NCBI GenBank assembly: GCA_021730945.1 | Contig: JAKFYH010000012.1 | Span: 1 to 64,000, forward strand | From: Acidobacteriota bacterium | Lineage (GTDB): Bacteria; Acidobacteriota; Vicinamibacteria; Vicinamibacterales; UBA2999 | Reading direction: 5' to 3' | DNA: 64,000 bases | Shown: piece by piece, positions 7,960 to 16,132 of the stretch | Numbering within the stretch: the stretch's first letter is position 1 | Layout: every line of letters starts with the position of its first letter | The notes under the pieces: generated by a model | The model's database searches: none | What the model was told of the DNA's origin: nothing | Seen by the model: the letters and a program-made list of their open reading frames with translations, nothing else | Translations under genes and position numbers: made by a program

Positions 7960-9885
7960 TTAGCGCAGCGCCTGCGCCCGTCCCTTGAGGGTTTCGGCCA
8001 GCGCGGCCAGGCGTGTGGCGTCGCGGCCCGATGCCGTCTTGGCGTCGGCTTCCACCTGGGCCGCCACCGCGTCGAGCGCGGCGAGCGACGCTTGGGCGCT
8101 GCCTTCCTTGCCGGTGCGCAGTTGATCGACCTTGCCCAGGCTGCTGAGCACGGCGCTGGCGCGCGCCGCCGAGATGCCCTTGGTGCGGTTCAGTTGATCC
8201 AGGTAGGCCTTGGCCACCGCCGACGAAGCCGGCCACGTCACCTTGGGCTGGTTTTGCGAGTTGAACTCCTGCAGCCGGAACTGCATGGCCGCGTCAATCT
8301 CGTTCTGCGACAGGAACTCGCTCGGCTTCAGTCGGAACACGTCGATGCCGCGCGCCATCTCGGAGCCGTAGAGGTTGCCGTTGTACCAGTAGGTCGACCA
8401 GTAGCCGCCCGACAGCATGGCGTCGCCGTTGATCGGGCCACGGTCAAAGTAGGCGATTTCCTTCGCATTCGCCGAATCGGTGAAGTCGAACACCGACAGG
8501 CCGCCCTGGTACCACGCCTGCACCATGACGTCGCGGCCGGGAATCGGGATGAGTGAGCCGTTGTGGGCGACGCAGTTCTCCTGTTCGGTCTGCGCTGCCG
8601 GCATCTTGTAGTAGCCCTTGAACACCAGCTTCTTGTCGACGATGTCGTAGATGGCATCGGCGCCCCAGGTCAGCGGATCGACCGCGCGGCAGCGCGGCCG
8701 GCCGCCGCCGCCCCACTCGTCGGTGAAGAGCACCTTGGTGCCGTCGTTGTTGAAGGTGGCCGAGTGCCAGTAGGCAAAGCCGGTGTCCGACACGAAGTCC
8801 AGACGCTTCGGGTTCTGCGGGTCGCTGATGTCCATCAGGATGCCGTTACCCGAGCAGGCGCCGGCCGCCAGGCCCATCTCCGAGTACACCGTGATGTCGT
8901 GGCACTGGTTGGTGGTGCTGGTGCGCTGGGTGTTGGGGCCGTGATCGCCGCCCATCCACAGGCCGGCAATGTTGCCGTTGTCGTTGGCGAACAGCCGCGG
9001 CTGGTTGACGATGCGCGACTTCTCGGGCGCCGCCAGCGGCACCTCGATCACGTCGATGCTGAAGAGCGAGGTGTTGGGATCTTCCTTGGCGTCCTTGCCC
9101 GAGCAGCCCGCCAGCTCCTCGCCCGAGCGGACGCCGCCGGTGCCCGAGGCATACAGGAAGATGCGGCTCTTGTCCTTCGGATCAGGCACCAGCGTGTGGG
9201 TGTGCGAACCGCGGCAGGTCTGCACCGCCGCCACCTGCTTGGGATTCTTCAGATCGCTGATGTCGAACACGCGCACGCCGCGGAAGCGTTCGTTGCTGAC
9301 CGGCGGCACCACGCCCTGCAGGCCGCAGTCGAGCCGGCCGCGCGTCTGTTCGACCGACATGAAGAGCAGGTTGCCCCAGGTCGAGACGTCGCCCTGGCCG
9401 CCCGGGCAGACCACCGAGGCGATGAGCTGCGGCTTGTTGGCGCGCTCGATGTTGTAGGTGTTGAAGCCGTGGTAGTTGCCCACGATCACATTGGTGCCGC
9501 TGAACGCCAGGTCCGAGTTGGTGTAGGACAACTGGTTCGGGTTGGGCGGCGTGCGCGGCGCGCCGGCCGCGGCCGGCGGCGCCTCGGGCGGTCGGGTGCC
9601 GAGCGGCTGGTCCGCATCGAAGAAGCCCTCCGGCTTCGGCAGGTTCGAGACCAACTCCATGTTCCAGGCCGCCTCGGCCGCCTTGGCGCCGGGCCCGCCC
9701 GGCTTCAGGTTGGCGCGCGGGTCGGTGGTGGACGGCCGCGGCAGGTTTTCGGGCGGCACCGGATCGGGCCGCTGTTGTGGCGGTGTCTGGGCTGCCGGCG
9801 CCGGCGCCGCAGGTTGTTGCGCCTGGCCGACGGCGATCGCCGAAACCAGGATGGCGGCGCCTGCAAAAACTGTGGTCAATCTCAT
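7960..9885 (-). CDS. LVIVD-repeat secreted beta-propeller protein (copy 1)
   Basis: A 641-residue exported protein. A signal peptide (MRLTTVFAGAAILVSAIAVGQA) and Pro-rich linker are followed by a seven-bladed-propeller-like region with LVIVD repeats (VRVFDISDLKNPKQVAAVQ, ILMDISDPQNPKRLDFV) and conserved motifs CRGSHTHTLVP and YWHSATFNNDGTKVLFTDEW. The end is an alpha-helical Ala-rich segment (about 530-641). The family may be adhesive or cell-surface; no enzyme activity is known to me. The ATG at 9885 is preferred over GTG at 9891 because GAGGAG lies 5 nt upstream. It follows its paralogue by 10 nt. Confidence 0.82.
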   Translation of the reverse strand: MRLTTVFAGAAILVSAIAVGQAQQPAAPAPAAQTPPQQRPDPVPPENLPRPSTTDPRANLKPGGPGAKAAEAAWNMELVSNLPKPEGFFDADQPLGTRPPEAPPAAAGAPRTPPNPNQLSYTNSDLAFSGTNVIVGNYHGFNTYNIERANKPQLIASVVCPGGQGDVSTWGNLLFMSVEQTRGRLDCGLQGVVPPVSNERFRGVRVFDISDLKNPKQVAAVQTCRGSHTHTLVPDPKDKSRIFLYASGTGGVRSGEELAGCSGKDAKEDPNTSLFSIDVIEVPLAAPEKSRIVNQPRLFANDNGNIAGLWMGGDHGPNTQRTSTTNQCHDITVYSEMGLAAGACSGNGILMDISDPQNPKRLDFVSDTGFAYWHSATFNNDGTKVLFTDEWGGGGRPRCRAVDPLTWGADAIYDIVDKKLVFKGYYKMPAAQTEQENCVAHNGSLIPIPGRDVMVQAWYQGGLSVFDFTDSANAKEIAYFDRGPINGDAMLSGGYWSTYWYNGNLYGSEMARGIDVFRLKPSEFLSQNEIDAAMQFRLQEFNSQNQPKVTWPASSAVAKAYLDQLNRTKGISAARASAVLSSLGKVDQLRTGKEGSAQASLAALDAVAAQVEADAKTASGRDATRLAALAETLKGRAQALR

Positions 9886-9895
9886 GGTCACTCCT

Positions 9896-11821
9896 CTAAC
9901 GAAGCCGCGCCGTGCGGCCCTTCAACGTGTCTGACAAAGCCTGCAAGCGCATGGCGTCGCGGCCGGACGCCGCCTTGGCATCGGTGGCCAACTGCCCGGC
10001 CACCGCATCCAACCCATCAAGCGCGGCGGCGGCGTTACGTTCCTTGCCGGTGCGCAGCTCGTCCACCTTCGCCAGGCCATCGGTCACCGCCTTGGCGCGT
10101 TCGGCCGAGATGCTCTTCGACCGGTTCAATTGATCCAGATACGCCTTGGCCACCACCGACGTGGCTTCGAACTTCACCAGCGGCTGGTTCTGGGCGTTGA
10201 ACTCGGTCACGCGCCACTGGGTGGCGGCGTCGATTTCGTTCTGCGACAGGTGCTGCGTGGGCAGCAGCTTGAAGATGTCCATGCCGCGCGCGATCTCCGA
10301 GGCGTAGAGGTTGCCGTTGTACCAGTAGGTCGACCAGTAGCCGCCGACGATCAGGTTGTTGGCGTCGAGCGGACCGCGGTCGAAGTAGGCAATCTCCACC
10401 GGATTGGCCGCATCGGTGAAGTCGAACACCGAGACGCCGCCCTGGTACCAACCCTGCACCATGATGTCGCGGCCGGGCACCGGGATGAGCGAGCCGTTGT
10501 GGGCCACGCAGTTCTCGGTCTCGGTCTGCGCCGCCGGCATCTTGAAGTAGCCGCCGAACTGCATCTTCTTGTCGACGATGTTGAAGATGGCGTTGGCGCC
10601 CCAGTTGGGCAGGTCGGTCGCGCGGCAGCGCGGGCGGGTGCCGCCGCCCCACTCGTCGGTGAAGATCACCTTGGTGCCGTCGTTATTGAAGGTGGCCGAA
10701 TGCCAGTAGGCGAAGTTCTTGTCCGACACGTGATCGAGCCGCTTCGGAAAAGCGGGATCCGAGATGTCGAGCAGGATGCCGTTGCCCGAGCAGGCGCCGG
10801 CCGCCAGGCCCACTTCCGGGAACACGGTGATGTCGTGGCACTGGTTGGTGGTGCTGCTGCGCTGGGTGCCCGGTCCGCTGTCGCCGCCGGGGTTCAAGCC
10901 GGCGATCGCGCCGGTCTTCTCATCCGCGAAGATGCGCGGGCGGTTGACCACGCGCGCCTTCTCGGGGGCGCCGAGCGGCACTTCGATCACGTCGATGCTG
11001 AACATCGCGGTGTTGGGGTTGACCTTGGGATCGCCGCCCGAGCAGTCCTGCAGCTCCTCGCCCGAGCGCACGCCGCCGGTGCCCGAGCCGTAGACGTAGA
11101 GCGTCTGCTTGTCTTTCGGCACCAGCGTGTGAGTGTGCGACCCGCGGCAGGTCTGCACCGCCGCCACTTGCCGGGGCTTGGTGATGTCGGTGATGTCGAA
11201 GATACGCACGCCGCGGAAGCGCTCCTTGCTCACCGGCTCCTGCACACCCTGGACGCCGCAGTCGATGCGGCCGCGGGTCTGCTCAACCGACATGAACAGC
11301 AGGTTGCCGTAAATCGAGACGTCGCCCTGGCCGCCCGGGCAGACCACCGAGGCCAGCAGCCGCGGGCTCTTGGCGCTTTCAATGTCGTAGGCGTTGAAAC
11401 CGTGGAAGTTGCCGATCACCATGCGCTGGCCGCTGAAGGCGATGTCGGAGTTGGCGAAGTCGAGGGCGCCGGGACCGGCGGGCGGCGCGGGACGCGCACC
11501 GGCAGGGGCACCGGCACCGGTGCCGGCACTGGTGCCGGGTGCCTGGGGTGCCGGGGTTGGTGCTGGTGCCGGTGCGCCGGCGGGACGTTCCGGCGGCATC
11601 GCCTCACCGGCGGGCTTGGCCGGGTCGAAGAAGCCATCGGGCCGCGGCCGCGTCGAGACCAGCTCCATGCCCATGGCCGCGACGCCGGCGTCGCGCAGCC
11701 CGGCCTTGAGGCCGGTGCGCGGATCCTTGGGATCCATCGGCTTCTGCTGGGCGGAGCCAGCCACGGCGAGCGAGACGATGAGGGCCGAGAGAGTCAGGAC
11801 TTTCGTGGCAACCGATTTCAT
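9896..11821 (-). CDS. LVIVD-repeat secreted beta-propeller protein (copy 2)
   Basis: A 641-residue tandem paralogue of the gene at 7960, colinear throughout with the same signal peptide, LVIVD blades (VRIFDITDITKPRQVAAVQ, ILLDISDPAFPKRLDHV), CRGSHTHTLVP motif and helical C-terminus. It differs most in the linker at about residues 80-115, which is a low-complexity Ala/Pro/Gly/Thr stretch encoded by the dispersed GGTGCC repeat. The ATG overlaps the stop of the upstream DUF305 gene (ATGA), with AAGGAG 8 nt before it. It is part of the operon 12922-7960. Confidence 0.82.
   Translation of the reverse strand: MKSVATKVLTLSALIVSLAVAGSAQQKPMDPKDPRTGLKAGLRDAGVAAMGMELVSTRPRPDGFFDPAKPAGEAMPPERPAGAPAPAPTPAPQAPGTSAGTGAGAPAGARPAPPAGPGALDFANSDIAFSGQRMVIGNFHGFNAYDIESAKSPRLLASVVCPGGQGDVSIYGNLLFMSVEQTRGRIDCGVQGVQEPVSKERFRGVRIFDITDITKPRQVAAVQTCRGSHTHTLVPKDKQTLYVYGSGTGGVRSGEELQDCSGGDPKVNPNTAMFSIDVIEVPLGAPEKARVVNRPRIFADEKTGAIAGLNPGGDSGPGTQRSSTTNQCHDITVFPEVGLAAGACSGNGILLDISDPAFPKRLDHVSDKNFAYWHSATFNNDGTKVIFTDEWGGGTRPRCRATDLPNWGANAIFNIVDKKMQFGGYFKMPAAQTETENCVAHNGSLIPVPGRDIMVQGWYQGGVSVFDFTDAANPVEIAYFDRGPLDANNLIVGGYWSTYWYNGNLYASEIARGMDIFKLLPTQHLSQNEIDAATQWRVTEFNAQNQPLVKFEATSVVAKAYLDQLNRSKSISAERAKAVTDGLAKVDELRTGKERNAAAALDGLDAVAGQLATDAKAASGRDAMRLQALSDTLKGRTARLR
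11495..11578. repeat. GGTGCC short tandem repeat within a coding linker
   Basis: Repeats of GGTGCC/GGCACC (for example ggcaccggcaccggtgccgg) encode the Ala/Pro/Gly/Thr linker of the second LVIVD protein. The other LVIVD copy has no such run at this place. Confidence 0.6.
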
Positions 11822-12474
11822 TTCTGCAGCTCCTTGAGCATTGCGCCCATCCGGTCAATTTCCATGCGCTGGTCGGAGTCGACGTCGGAGGCGAAGGCAA
11901 AGATCTCGCCGTCCTGTCCGGCTCCGGGGGTCTTGAACAGTTCGTCCACCATGGTGATGGCGCCCATGTGGTGCTTGATCATGCCCATGAGGAAGAGCCG
12001 ATCGAAGGCCTCGCCCTTGGCGGCGGCCAGCGCCGCCATCTCGTCGGCGCTCAGCATGCCGGGCATCATGCCGCCGGGTTCGTGGTGCGCGTGCGGGCCG
12101 GGGATGGCCTGGCCGCGGGCCTCGAGCCACCCGCGCATCATGTTCATTTCGTCGGCCTGCGAGATGTCGATGCGCTGGCCGAGCAGCTTCATGTAGGGGT
12201 TCTGGGTGCGCGACGGGATGAGCGCCACCATCTCCACCGCCTGGGCGTGGTGGCCGATCATGCCCTGCATGAACTTGGTGTCGGCTTCGGTGAAGCGCAC
12301 CCGCGACAGGTCGGTCGCGGCGGCAACGCCGATGGTCTTGGTGGCTTGCCCGGGCGCGCCCGGCTGAAGGATCTGGGTGGCCGGTGGGGCCCCGGTGGAC
12401 GCCGATCGGCAGGCGGCCGCGGCGGCCAGGGTACAGAGGACTAGGACAAGTCGGGAAAACGGAGTGTGTGACAC
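11818..12474 (-). CDS. DUF305 family secreted protein
   Basis: A 218-residue exported helical protein. The DUF305 fold (ferritin-like four-helix bundle) is shown by two paired-histidine motifs, FMQGMIGHHAQAVEM near residue 75 and LMGMIKHHMGAITMV near residue 165, which could bind metal. The start is placed at GTG 12474, giving the export signal VSHTPFSRLVLVLCTLAAAAAC with a possible lipobox at Cys22; there is no strong ribosome-binding site. It is 19 nt downstream of the lipoprotein gene and overlaps the LVIVD gene (ATGA). DUF305 proteins often accompany copper or redox stress genes; none is obvious here. Confidence 0.85.
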   Translation of the reverse strand: MSHTPFSRLVLVLCTLAAAAACRSASTGAPPATQILQPGAPGQATKTIGVAAATDLSRVRFTEADTKFMQGMIGHHAQAVEMVALIPSRTQNPYMKLLGQRIDISQADEMNMMRGWLEARGQAIPGPHAHHEPGGMMPGMLSADEMAALAAAKGEAFDRLFLMGMIKHHMGAITMVDELFKTPGAGQDGEIFAFASDVDSDQRMEIDRMGAMLKELQK

Positions 12475-12493
12475 CCGACAAGAATACTCAAAA

Positions 12494-12922
12494 TCAGGGC
12501 TTGGCGGGCGATGCAGACGAGGCCGGGGGGACATACTCGCCGGTGGTCTCGTCGACCCGGAACTTCCAGTCGAGGTTGGCCGATTCCACCAGAAAATCGT
12601 AGGTTCTGGGGCCTTCGTCGTAGTCGGCGATGCCGGCGCCCACCCCCTTGTGGTCAACCACCAGTTGCAGGGGCCGGCCGCTGATGGCCGATCGCATGGT
12701 GAGCTTGAAGCTGCCGGTGCCGGCGGGGGACTCGTTGGCGGTTTCCCAGTGGATGCGAAAGCGCCCGGTTTCGCTGGGAATATCGCCGACGGTGGCGGTG
12801 CCGTGGCCCTGCCACGACCCCACCTGCCGGGTGACCGCGACGATGTCTTGCGGCTTGGTCGGGGCGGGGGAGCAGGCCGACAGGGCGGCGGCCAGGGCGA
12901 GGACGAAGGGAACGCGACGCAC
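12494..12922 (-). CDS. putative lipoprotein
   Basis: A 142-residue protein with a good lipobox (LALAAALSAC, Cys17) and a beta-rich body: VGSWQGHGTATVGD, GRFRIHWETANE, GSFKLTMRSAISGRPLQLVVDHKG and RTYDFLVES. It looks like a single small beta-sandwich domain anchored to a membrane. It is the first gene of the DUF305/LVIVD operon. I do not recognise the family. Confidence 0.7.
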   Translation of the reverse strand: MRRVPFVLALAAALSACSPAPTKPQDIVAVTRQVGSWQGHGTATVGDIPSETGRFRIHWETANESPAGTGSFKLTMRSAISGRPLQLVVDHKGVGAGIADYDEGPRTYDFLVESANLDWKFRVDETTGEYVPPASSASPAKP

Positions 12923-12954
12923 GGTTCTACTTTACTCGGCCACCTTCGAAGGTG

Positions 12955-13076
12955 CTTAGGGTGCGTACGGGTGCCTGGGGTGCCAAGGGGAGTGTGCTTG
13001 GGTGCTTGGGTGCTTGGGTGCTTGGGTGCTGGGGTGCTGGGGTGCTGAGGTGCTGAGGTGCTGAGGTGCTGAGGAA
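12955..13076. repeat. GTGCTTGG/GTGCTGAG tandem repeat array, 8-nt unit
   Basis: About 120 nt of head-to-tail units read on the plus strand as GTGCTTGG (four), GTGCTGGG (two) and GTGCTGAG (four), preceded by degenerate units with a 9-10-nt step. It is the longest array of this family in the window and abuts a degraded MITE copy. Confidence 0.85.
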
Positions 13077-13110
13077 TGTGGGCCACCCTTTATGGGCGGC
13101 CGCCAAGCTG

Positions 13111-13290
13111 GCGCGCGCCGCGCCGCTTGCCATCAGGTTCCGCGTTCGCTCCACACGGCTGTCAACTCGCCGGGCCCGCCGTTCAACGGCCCTGGCGCGC
13201 CCGGCGAGGTTGTCTGTCAGCAACCTGCCCGTCGGGGCGCTGTTGATTCCCATCGGTCCAAACAGTGATCGTCCCCCCCGACTCCCGACC
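13111..13290 (-). mobile_element. MITE-like element, copy 1 (inverted, degraded)
   Basis: In reverse orientation this stretch matches the interior of the elements at 13504 and 14886: CGGCTGTCAACTCGC, GAGGTTGTCTG, CCTGCCCGTCGGGGCGC and CATCGGTCCAAACA appear in the same order. The terminus at 13111 is eroded and the other terminus is missing. Confidence 0.65.
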
Positions 13291-13503
13291 TTCGACGGTG
13301 CTCAGGTCGCCCCGAGCAAAGTCGAGGGGTACAAGCGAGGACTTCATTCGCATTGGCCAGCAAAAGGTCCTCGCCCGAGAGTACGCAGTGCTGCTCTTGG
13401 TCCTCTCCGTTCGCCCTCGGGCGACCGAGCTAAAAGACATACGACTCCGTTTGGAGGTGTTCAACGATGCCTAACGACGAATTCTCGGCCCGCTCGCTCT
13501 AGC
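13291..13503. other. intergenic stretch with no recognisable gene
   Basis: About 210 nt between two oppositely oriented MITE copies. A short plus-strand frame ending KDIRLRLEVFNDA at 13474 may be the remnant of a gene, but it has no start signal and no recognised family. Nothing else is supported. Confidence 0.4.
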
Positions 13504-13719
13504 ACGCGAGGGCCGCTCGCCGTCCGCTGGAACACGAACGAAAGCCGGCGGGAGTCGGGGCGGCCGATCTTTGTTTGGACCGATGGGCATCAGCAGCGCC
13601 CCGACGGGCAGGTTACTGGCAGACAATCTCGCGGCACGGCATCCGCGAATCCAGGCCGCGTCGCGAGTTGACAGCCGTCTGGAGTGAGTGTGGAAGCGGA
13701 CGGCGAGCGGCCGTCGCGC
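13504..13719 (+). mobile_element. MITE-like element, copy 2
   Basis: A 216-nt element bounded by inverted repeats of about 24 nt (left core CCGCTCGCCGTCCGC at 13513-13527, right core GCGGACGGCGAGCGG at 13696-13710). The interior is nearly identical to the copy at 14886-15103. It encodes no protein of its own, so a transposase would act in trans. Confidence 0.75.
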
Positions 13720-13814
13720 AGAGCCTTGTTGGCCCACGACCAGACGTGCTTTATCATTCGAGCCGTCGCCCAATCTGCCGACAGTCTTACCGCAAGCCGA
13801 ACGAGGAGTTTCTG

Positions 13815-14180
13815 ATGAAGCGTTTGCTGTTTGCCGCCGCCATTGTCGCCATCGCCGGCGGGTTCGCGCTCGCGGCGCAAGGCGCGCCGAAGAAGGCCTA
13901 CATGGTCGCCCAGGTCGAGGTCACCAACCCGGAGCAGTACGGCGAGTACACGAAGCTGTCACCCGGCATCATCGAGAAGTTTGGCGGCCGCTTCGTTGCC
14001 CGCGGCGGCCGGAGCATGACACTGGAAGGACCGGCCGCGAAAGGGCGGCTGGTGGTGGTGGAATTCCCCAGCTTCGAGCGCGCGCAGGAGTTTTATAACT
14101 CGCCGGAATACCAAGCAGCGAAGAAAGTGCGGGCCGGTGCGGCCGAAGGGCAGTTTGTCCTGGTCGAGGGGATGAACTAA
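13815..14180 (+). CDS. secreted DUF1330 family protein
   Basis: A 121-residue protein with a signal peptide (MKRLLFAAAIVAIAGGFALA) and one DUF1330 domain of the dimeric alpha/beta-barrel fold: AYMVAQVEVTNPEQYGEYTK, FGGRFVARGG, RLVVVEFPSFERAQEFYNSP and EYQAAKKVR. Most family members are cytoplasmic, so the export signal is unusual. The ATG has GAGGA 9 nt upstream. It sits alone between MITE copies. The reaction is unknown. Confidence 0.85.
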   Translation: MKRLLFAAAIVAIAGGFALAAQGAPKKAYMVAQVEVTNPEQYGEYTKLSPGIIEKFGGRFVARGGRSMTLEGPAAKGRLVVVEFPSFERAQEFYNSPEYQAAKKVRAGAAEGQFVLVEGMN

Positions 14181-14216
14181 GTGCTGGGGTGCTGAGGTGC
14201 TGAGGTGCTGAAGTGC
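14181..14216. repeat. GTGCTGAG tandem repeat, 8-nt unit
   Basis: Four units (GTGCTGGG, GTGCTGAG, GTGCTGAG, GTGCTGAA) begin directly after the stop of the DUF1330 gene and run into the left end of the next MITE copy. Confidence 0.75.
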
Positions 14217-14318
14217 GCGCGACGGACGCTCGCCGCCCGCTCTGCGAAGTCAGGCCGAGCTGCGAGTTGACAGCCGTCTGGAGTGAGTGTGGAAGCGGAC
14301 GGCGAGCGGCCGTCGCAC
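14217..14318 (+). mobile_element. MITE-like element, copy 3 (internal deletion)
   Basis: A 102-nt version with both ends kept (GACGGACGCTCGCCGCCCGC on the left, GCGGACGGCGAGCGGCCGTC on the right) and the right-hand interior (GCGAGTTGACAGCCGTCTGG), but lacking the central part present in the 216-218-nt copies. Internal deletion is typical of non-autonomous elements. Confidence 0.7.
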
Positions 14319-14346
14319 CCAGGCTGCAGCATAGGGAGGAGCGAAC

Positions 14347-14772
14347 ATGAAGACGATCATTTCACTGGCGTTCGTACTTTCGATGGTGTCCACATCGGCA
14401 GTTGCCCAGCAGTGCCTGCACGGCACCGGCGAGTCCGCCGAGCAGACCGCCCGCCGGCGCGAAGCGCTGATGGCGACACGGACCATCAACAACCTGCAGA
14501 TGAACCAACCGAAGTCGCTCTCGAGAATCTTCTTCACGCATGCGCAGCTCGCCGACTCCCCATGGGCCGCGAGCATGCGCGCAAAGCCCACCGAGTTCTC
14601 GCAGCGGATCTCGTTCAGCCCCGACGCCGAGATCCTGCCGGGGCGGAAGCTGACGCTGGATGTCACGGCCAGCGGCTACTGGTTCTCGATCACCGACACC
14701 ACCGACCCGTGCGGGTTTGCCTACATCAGCAACCACGTCGGCGTGATTTACACGGCCGAGCCGCTGCGCTGA
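14347..14772 (+). CDS. small secreted protein, duplicated copy A
   Basis: A 141-residue exported protein with signal peptide MKTIISLAFVLSMVSTSAVA and a mature start QQCLHGTGE. Two conserved cysteines (QQCLHG and TDPCGFAY) could form a disulfide. A helical part (SAEQTARRREALMATRTINN) precedes a beta-rich part (RKLTLDVTASGYWFSITDT, YISNHVGVIYTAE). It differs from the copy at 16182 at about 22 of 141 positions. The ribosome-binding site GGGAGGAGCG is 6-10 nt before the ATG and the right end of a MITE copy lies 28 nt before it. Function unknown. Confidence 0.75.
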   Translation: MKTIISLAFVLSMVSTSAVAQQCLHGTGESAEQTARRREALMATRTINNLQMNQPKSLSRIFFTHAQLADSPWAASMRAKPTEFSQRISFSPDAEILPGRKLTLDVTASGYWFSITDTTDPCGFAYISNHVGVIYTAEPLR

Positions 14773-14795
14773 GCGGCCGCGCGTGCGGCTTCTAC

Positions 14796-14887
14796 GGTGC
14801 TTAGGGTGCCTAGGGTGCTTAGGGTGCCAAGGGGAGGGTGCCGGGGTGCTGAGGTGCTAGGGCTGAAGTGCTGGGCTGCTCGGGTGC
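14796..14887. repeat. GGTGCTTAG tandem repeat, 9-nt then 8-nt unit
   Basis: Units GGTGCTTAG, GGTGCCTAG and GGTGCTTAG are followed by degenerate GTGCCGGG/GTGCTGAG units. The array ends at the left inverted repeat of MITE copy 4. Confidence 0.75.
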
Positions 14888-15103
14888 GCGCGACGGTCGC
14901 TCGCCGTCCGCTGGAACACGAACGAAAGCCGGCGAGAGTCGGGGCGGCCGATCTTTGTTTGGACCGATGGGTATCAACAGCGCCCCGACGGGCAGGTTAC
15001 TGGCAGACAACCTCGCGGCGCGGCGTCAGCGAAGGCAGGCCGAGCCGCGAGTTGACAGCCGTCTGGAGTGAGTGTGGAAGCGGACGGCGAGCGGCCGTCG
15101 CGC
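14886..15103 (+). mobile_element. MITE-like element, copy 4 (best preserved)
   Basis: A 218-nt element with terminal inverted repeats at 14888-14911 and 15080-15103 that match at 23 of 24 positions (left core GTCGCTCGCCGTCCGC, right core GCGGACGGCGAGCGGC). The interior contains TTTGTTTGGACCGATGGG and AACAGCGCCCCGACGGGCAG, shared with copies 1 and 2. No open frame is supported inside. Confidence 0.8.
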
Positions 15104-15204
15104 CCAGGCGCAGTAGACCATCATGCAGAGTCCGCCGCTGATTCGCAAGCAAGGCAGGTTCGCGCAGTTTGGGTTTATTATCAACCGAACGGAAGGGGTG
15201 AAGC

Positions 15205-15576
15205 ATGACCCGGTCAACAGCCGCGGCGTTTGTTGTGTCCTTCGCACTATCCGCGCTACCCACGCGGGTGTGGGCGGATCAGTCGCCCGGGTTCCATGGC
15301 CTGTCGACTCAGCCTCCGCGGCAAACCGGCCGGGTTGCCGATCGCGCCAATCCTTATCGCCGGTTGTTCGAGCCGGTCGCGAAACCATCAGCCCGTGTTC
15401 CGGCTCCAGAGCGCGCTCCGAAGCCAACCATCAAGTGCGGCATGATGCTGATTCCGGCCGATCACAGCGTCGATCCGGGCATGATCGTGAAACCCTTGCT
15501 TCCAGACTCGACCCGATTCACCATTCGGGCCATCGCGCCGCCCGTGTGCAAGTTGCCGGCGGCCCTGCTGCCATGA
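15205..15576 (+). CDS. small secreted hypothetical protein
   Basis: A 123-residue protein with a signal peptide MTRSTAAAFVVSFALSALPTRVWA and a Pro/Arg-rich mature part. Near residue 75 it has KPTIKCGMMLIPADHSVDPGMIV, and it ends FTIRAIAPPVCKLPAALLP; the two cysteines could pair. GAAGGGG lies 6 nt before the ATG. Composition (Pro, Arg, disorder) suggests an envelope or periplasmic protein without an enzymatic core. No family recognised. Confidence 0.6.
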   Translation: MTRSTAAAFVVSFALSALPTRVWADQSPGFHGLSTQPPRQTGRVADRANPYRRLFEPVAKPSARVPAPERAPKPTIKCGMMLIPADHSVDPGMIVKPLLPDSTRFTIRAIAPPVCKLPAALLP

Positions 15577-15619
15577 AAATTGCTCGGACGTGTAGCGGCG
15601 CTGCCGCTTGAGGTTGTCG

Positions 15620-16075
15620 ATGAGACGCAAGGTTGTATCCCGGGAATCCAACCCGCGAGATCGTTTCGCGTCTCTCCTATCGCAGCACTATCAGCGCACA
15701 AAGGATGAACGAAAGGCGTATGTGAACCTGCTGTTGGGCTTCTGCGGCGGTGCGATTCTGCTCAGCGTCGCATTCATGGAGCAACTGGCGCCATCGAGGC
15801 TGGCGAGGCCAGTCATTCTCGTTGCCTGGTTACTCTTTGGTCTGGCAATGCTGCTCGGAGTGTTGCTTCAGGTACGGTTACTCAGTGTCAGCATCAGGTA
15901 TCAGCAAGAACAGCATCGCAAGTTATCTGAAGGTCACCAGGAGTTGGAACAAGCACCATGGCCCGTGTCGGCCAGTTTGTATCAGATGCTGGGGGCAGAC
16001 GGCGCCATGACCCTCCTGGCAGTAATGGGCGCGATCGCCCTCGCCATCTTTGCCGCCATTAACTTGTGGCGCTAG
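15620..16075 (+). CDS. integral membrane protein, three predicted helices
   Basis: A 151-residue inner-membrane protein. Membrane segments are seen at about residues 37-56 (YVNLLLGFCGGAILLSVAFM), 64-86 (RPVILVAWLLFGLAMLLGVLL) and 126-148 (TLLAVMGAIALAIFAAINL), with a charged N-terminus (RRKVVSRESNPRDRF) and a Gln/Glu-rich loop (RYQQEQHRKLSEGHQELEQ). The start is the ATG at 15620 with GAGG 6 nt upstream. GC is lower than in neighbouring genes. No family recognised. Confidence 0.65.
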   Translation: MRRKVVSRESNPRDRFASLLSQHYQRTKDERKAYVNLLLGFCGGAILLSVAFMEQLAPSRLARPVILVAWLLFGLAMLLGVLLQVRLLSVSIRYQQEQHRKLSEGHQELEQAPWPVSASLYQMLGADGAMTLLAVMGAIALAIFAAINLWR

Positions 16076-16132
16076 ACTGCGCGACCAATCGAATTGAGCT
16101 TGTCGAAGCGGTTGCCGGGCAATCGTTCAGCA

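Noticed and set aside
10130-12196. A 688-residue open frame on the plus strand opposite the LVIVD genes
   Set aside because: It is a by-product of high GC on the opposite strand of well-supported coding sequence; its composition (His/Arg/Val-rich, no domain) and lack of a start signal do not support a gene. The same holds for long antisense frames at 8563-10200, 18994-20640, 22543-24288, 25029-26585 and 27072-28883.
12955-13076. The tandem GTGCT arrays as a CRISPR
   Set aside because: Units are 8 nt without spacers, and no cas genes are present.
13265-13474. A 69-residue plus-strand frame between MITE copies
   Set aside because: It starts inside a degraded repeat copy, has no ribosome-binding site and no recognised family; at most a remnant.
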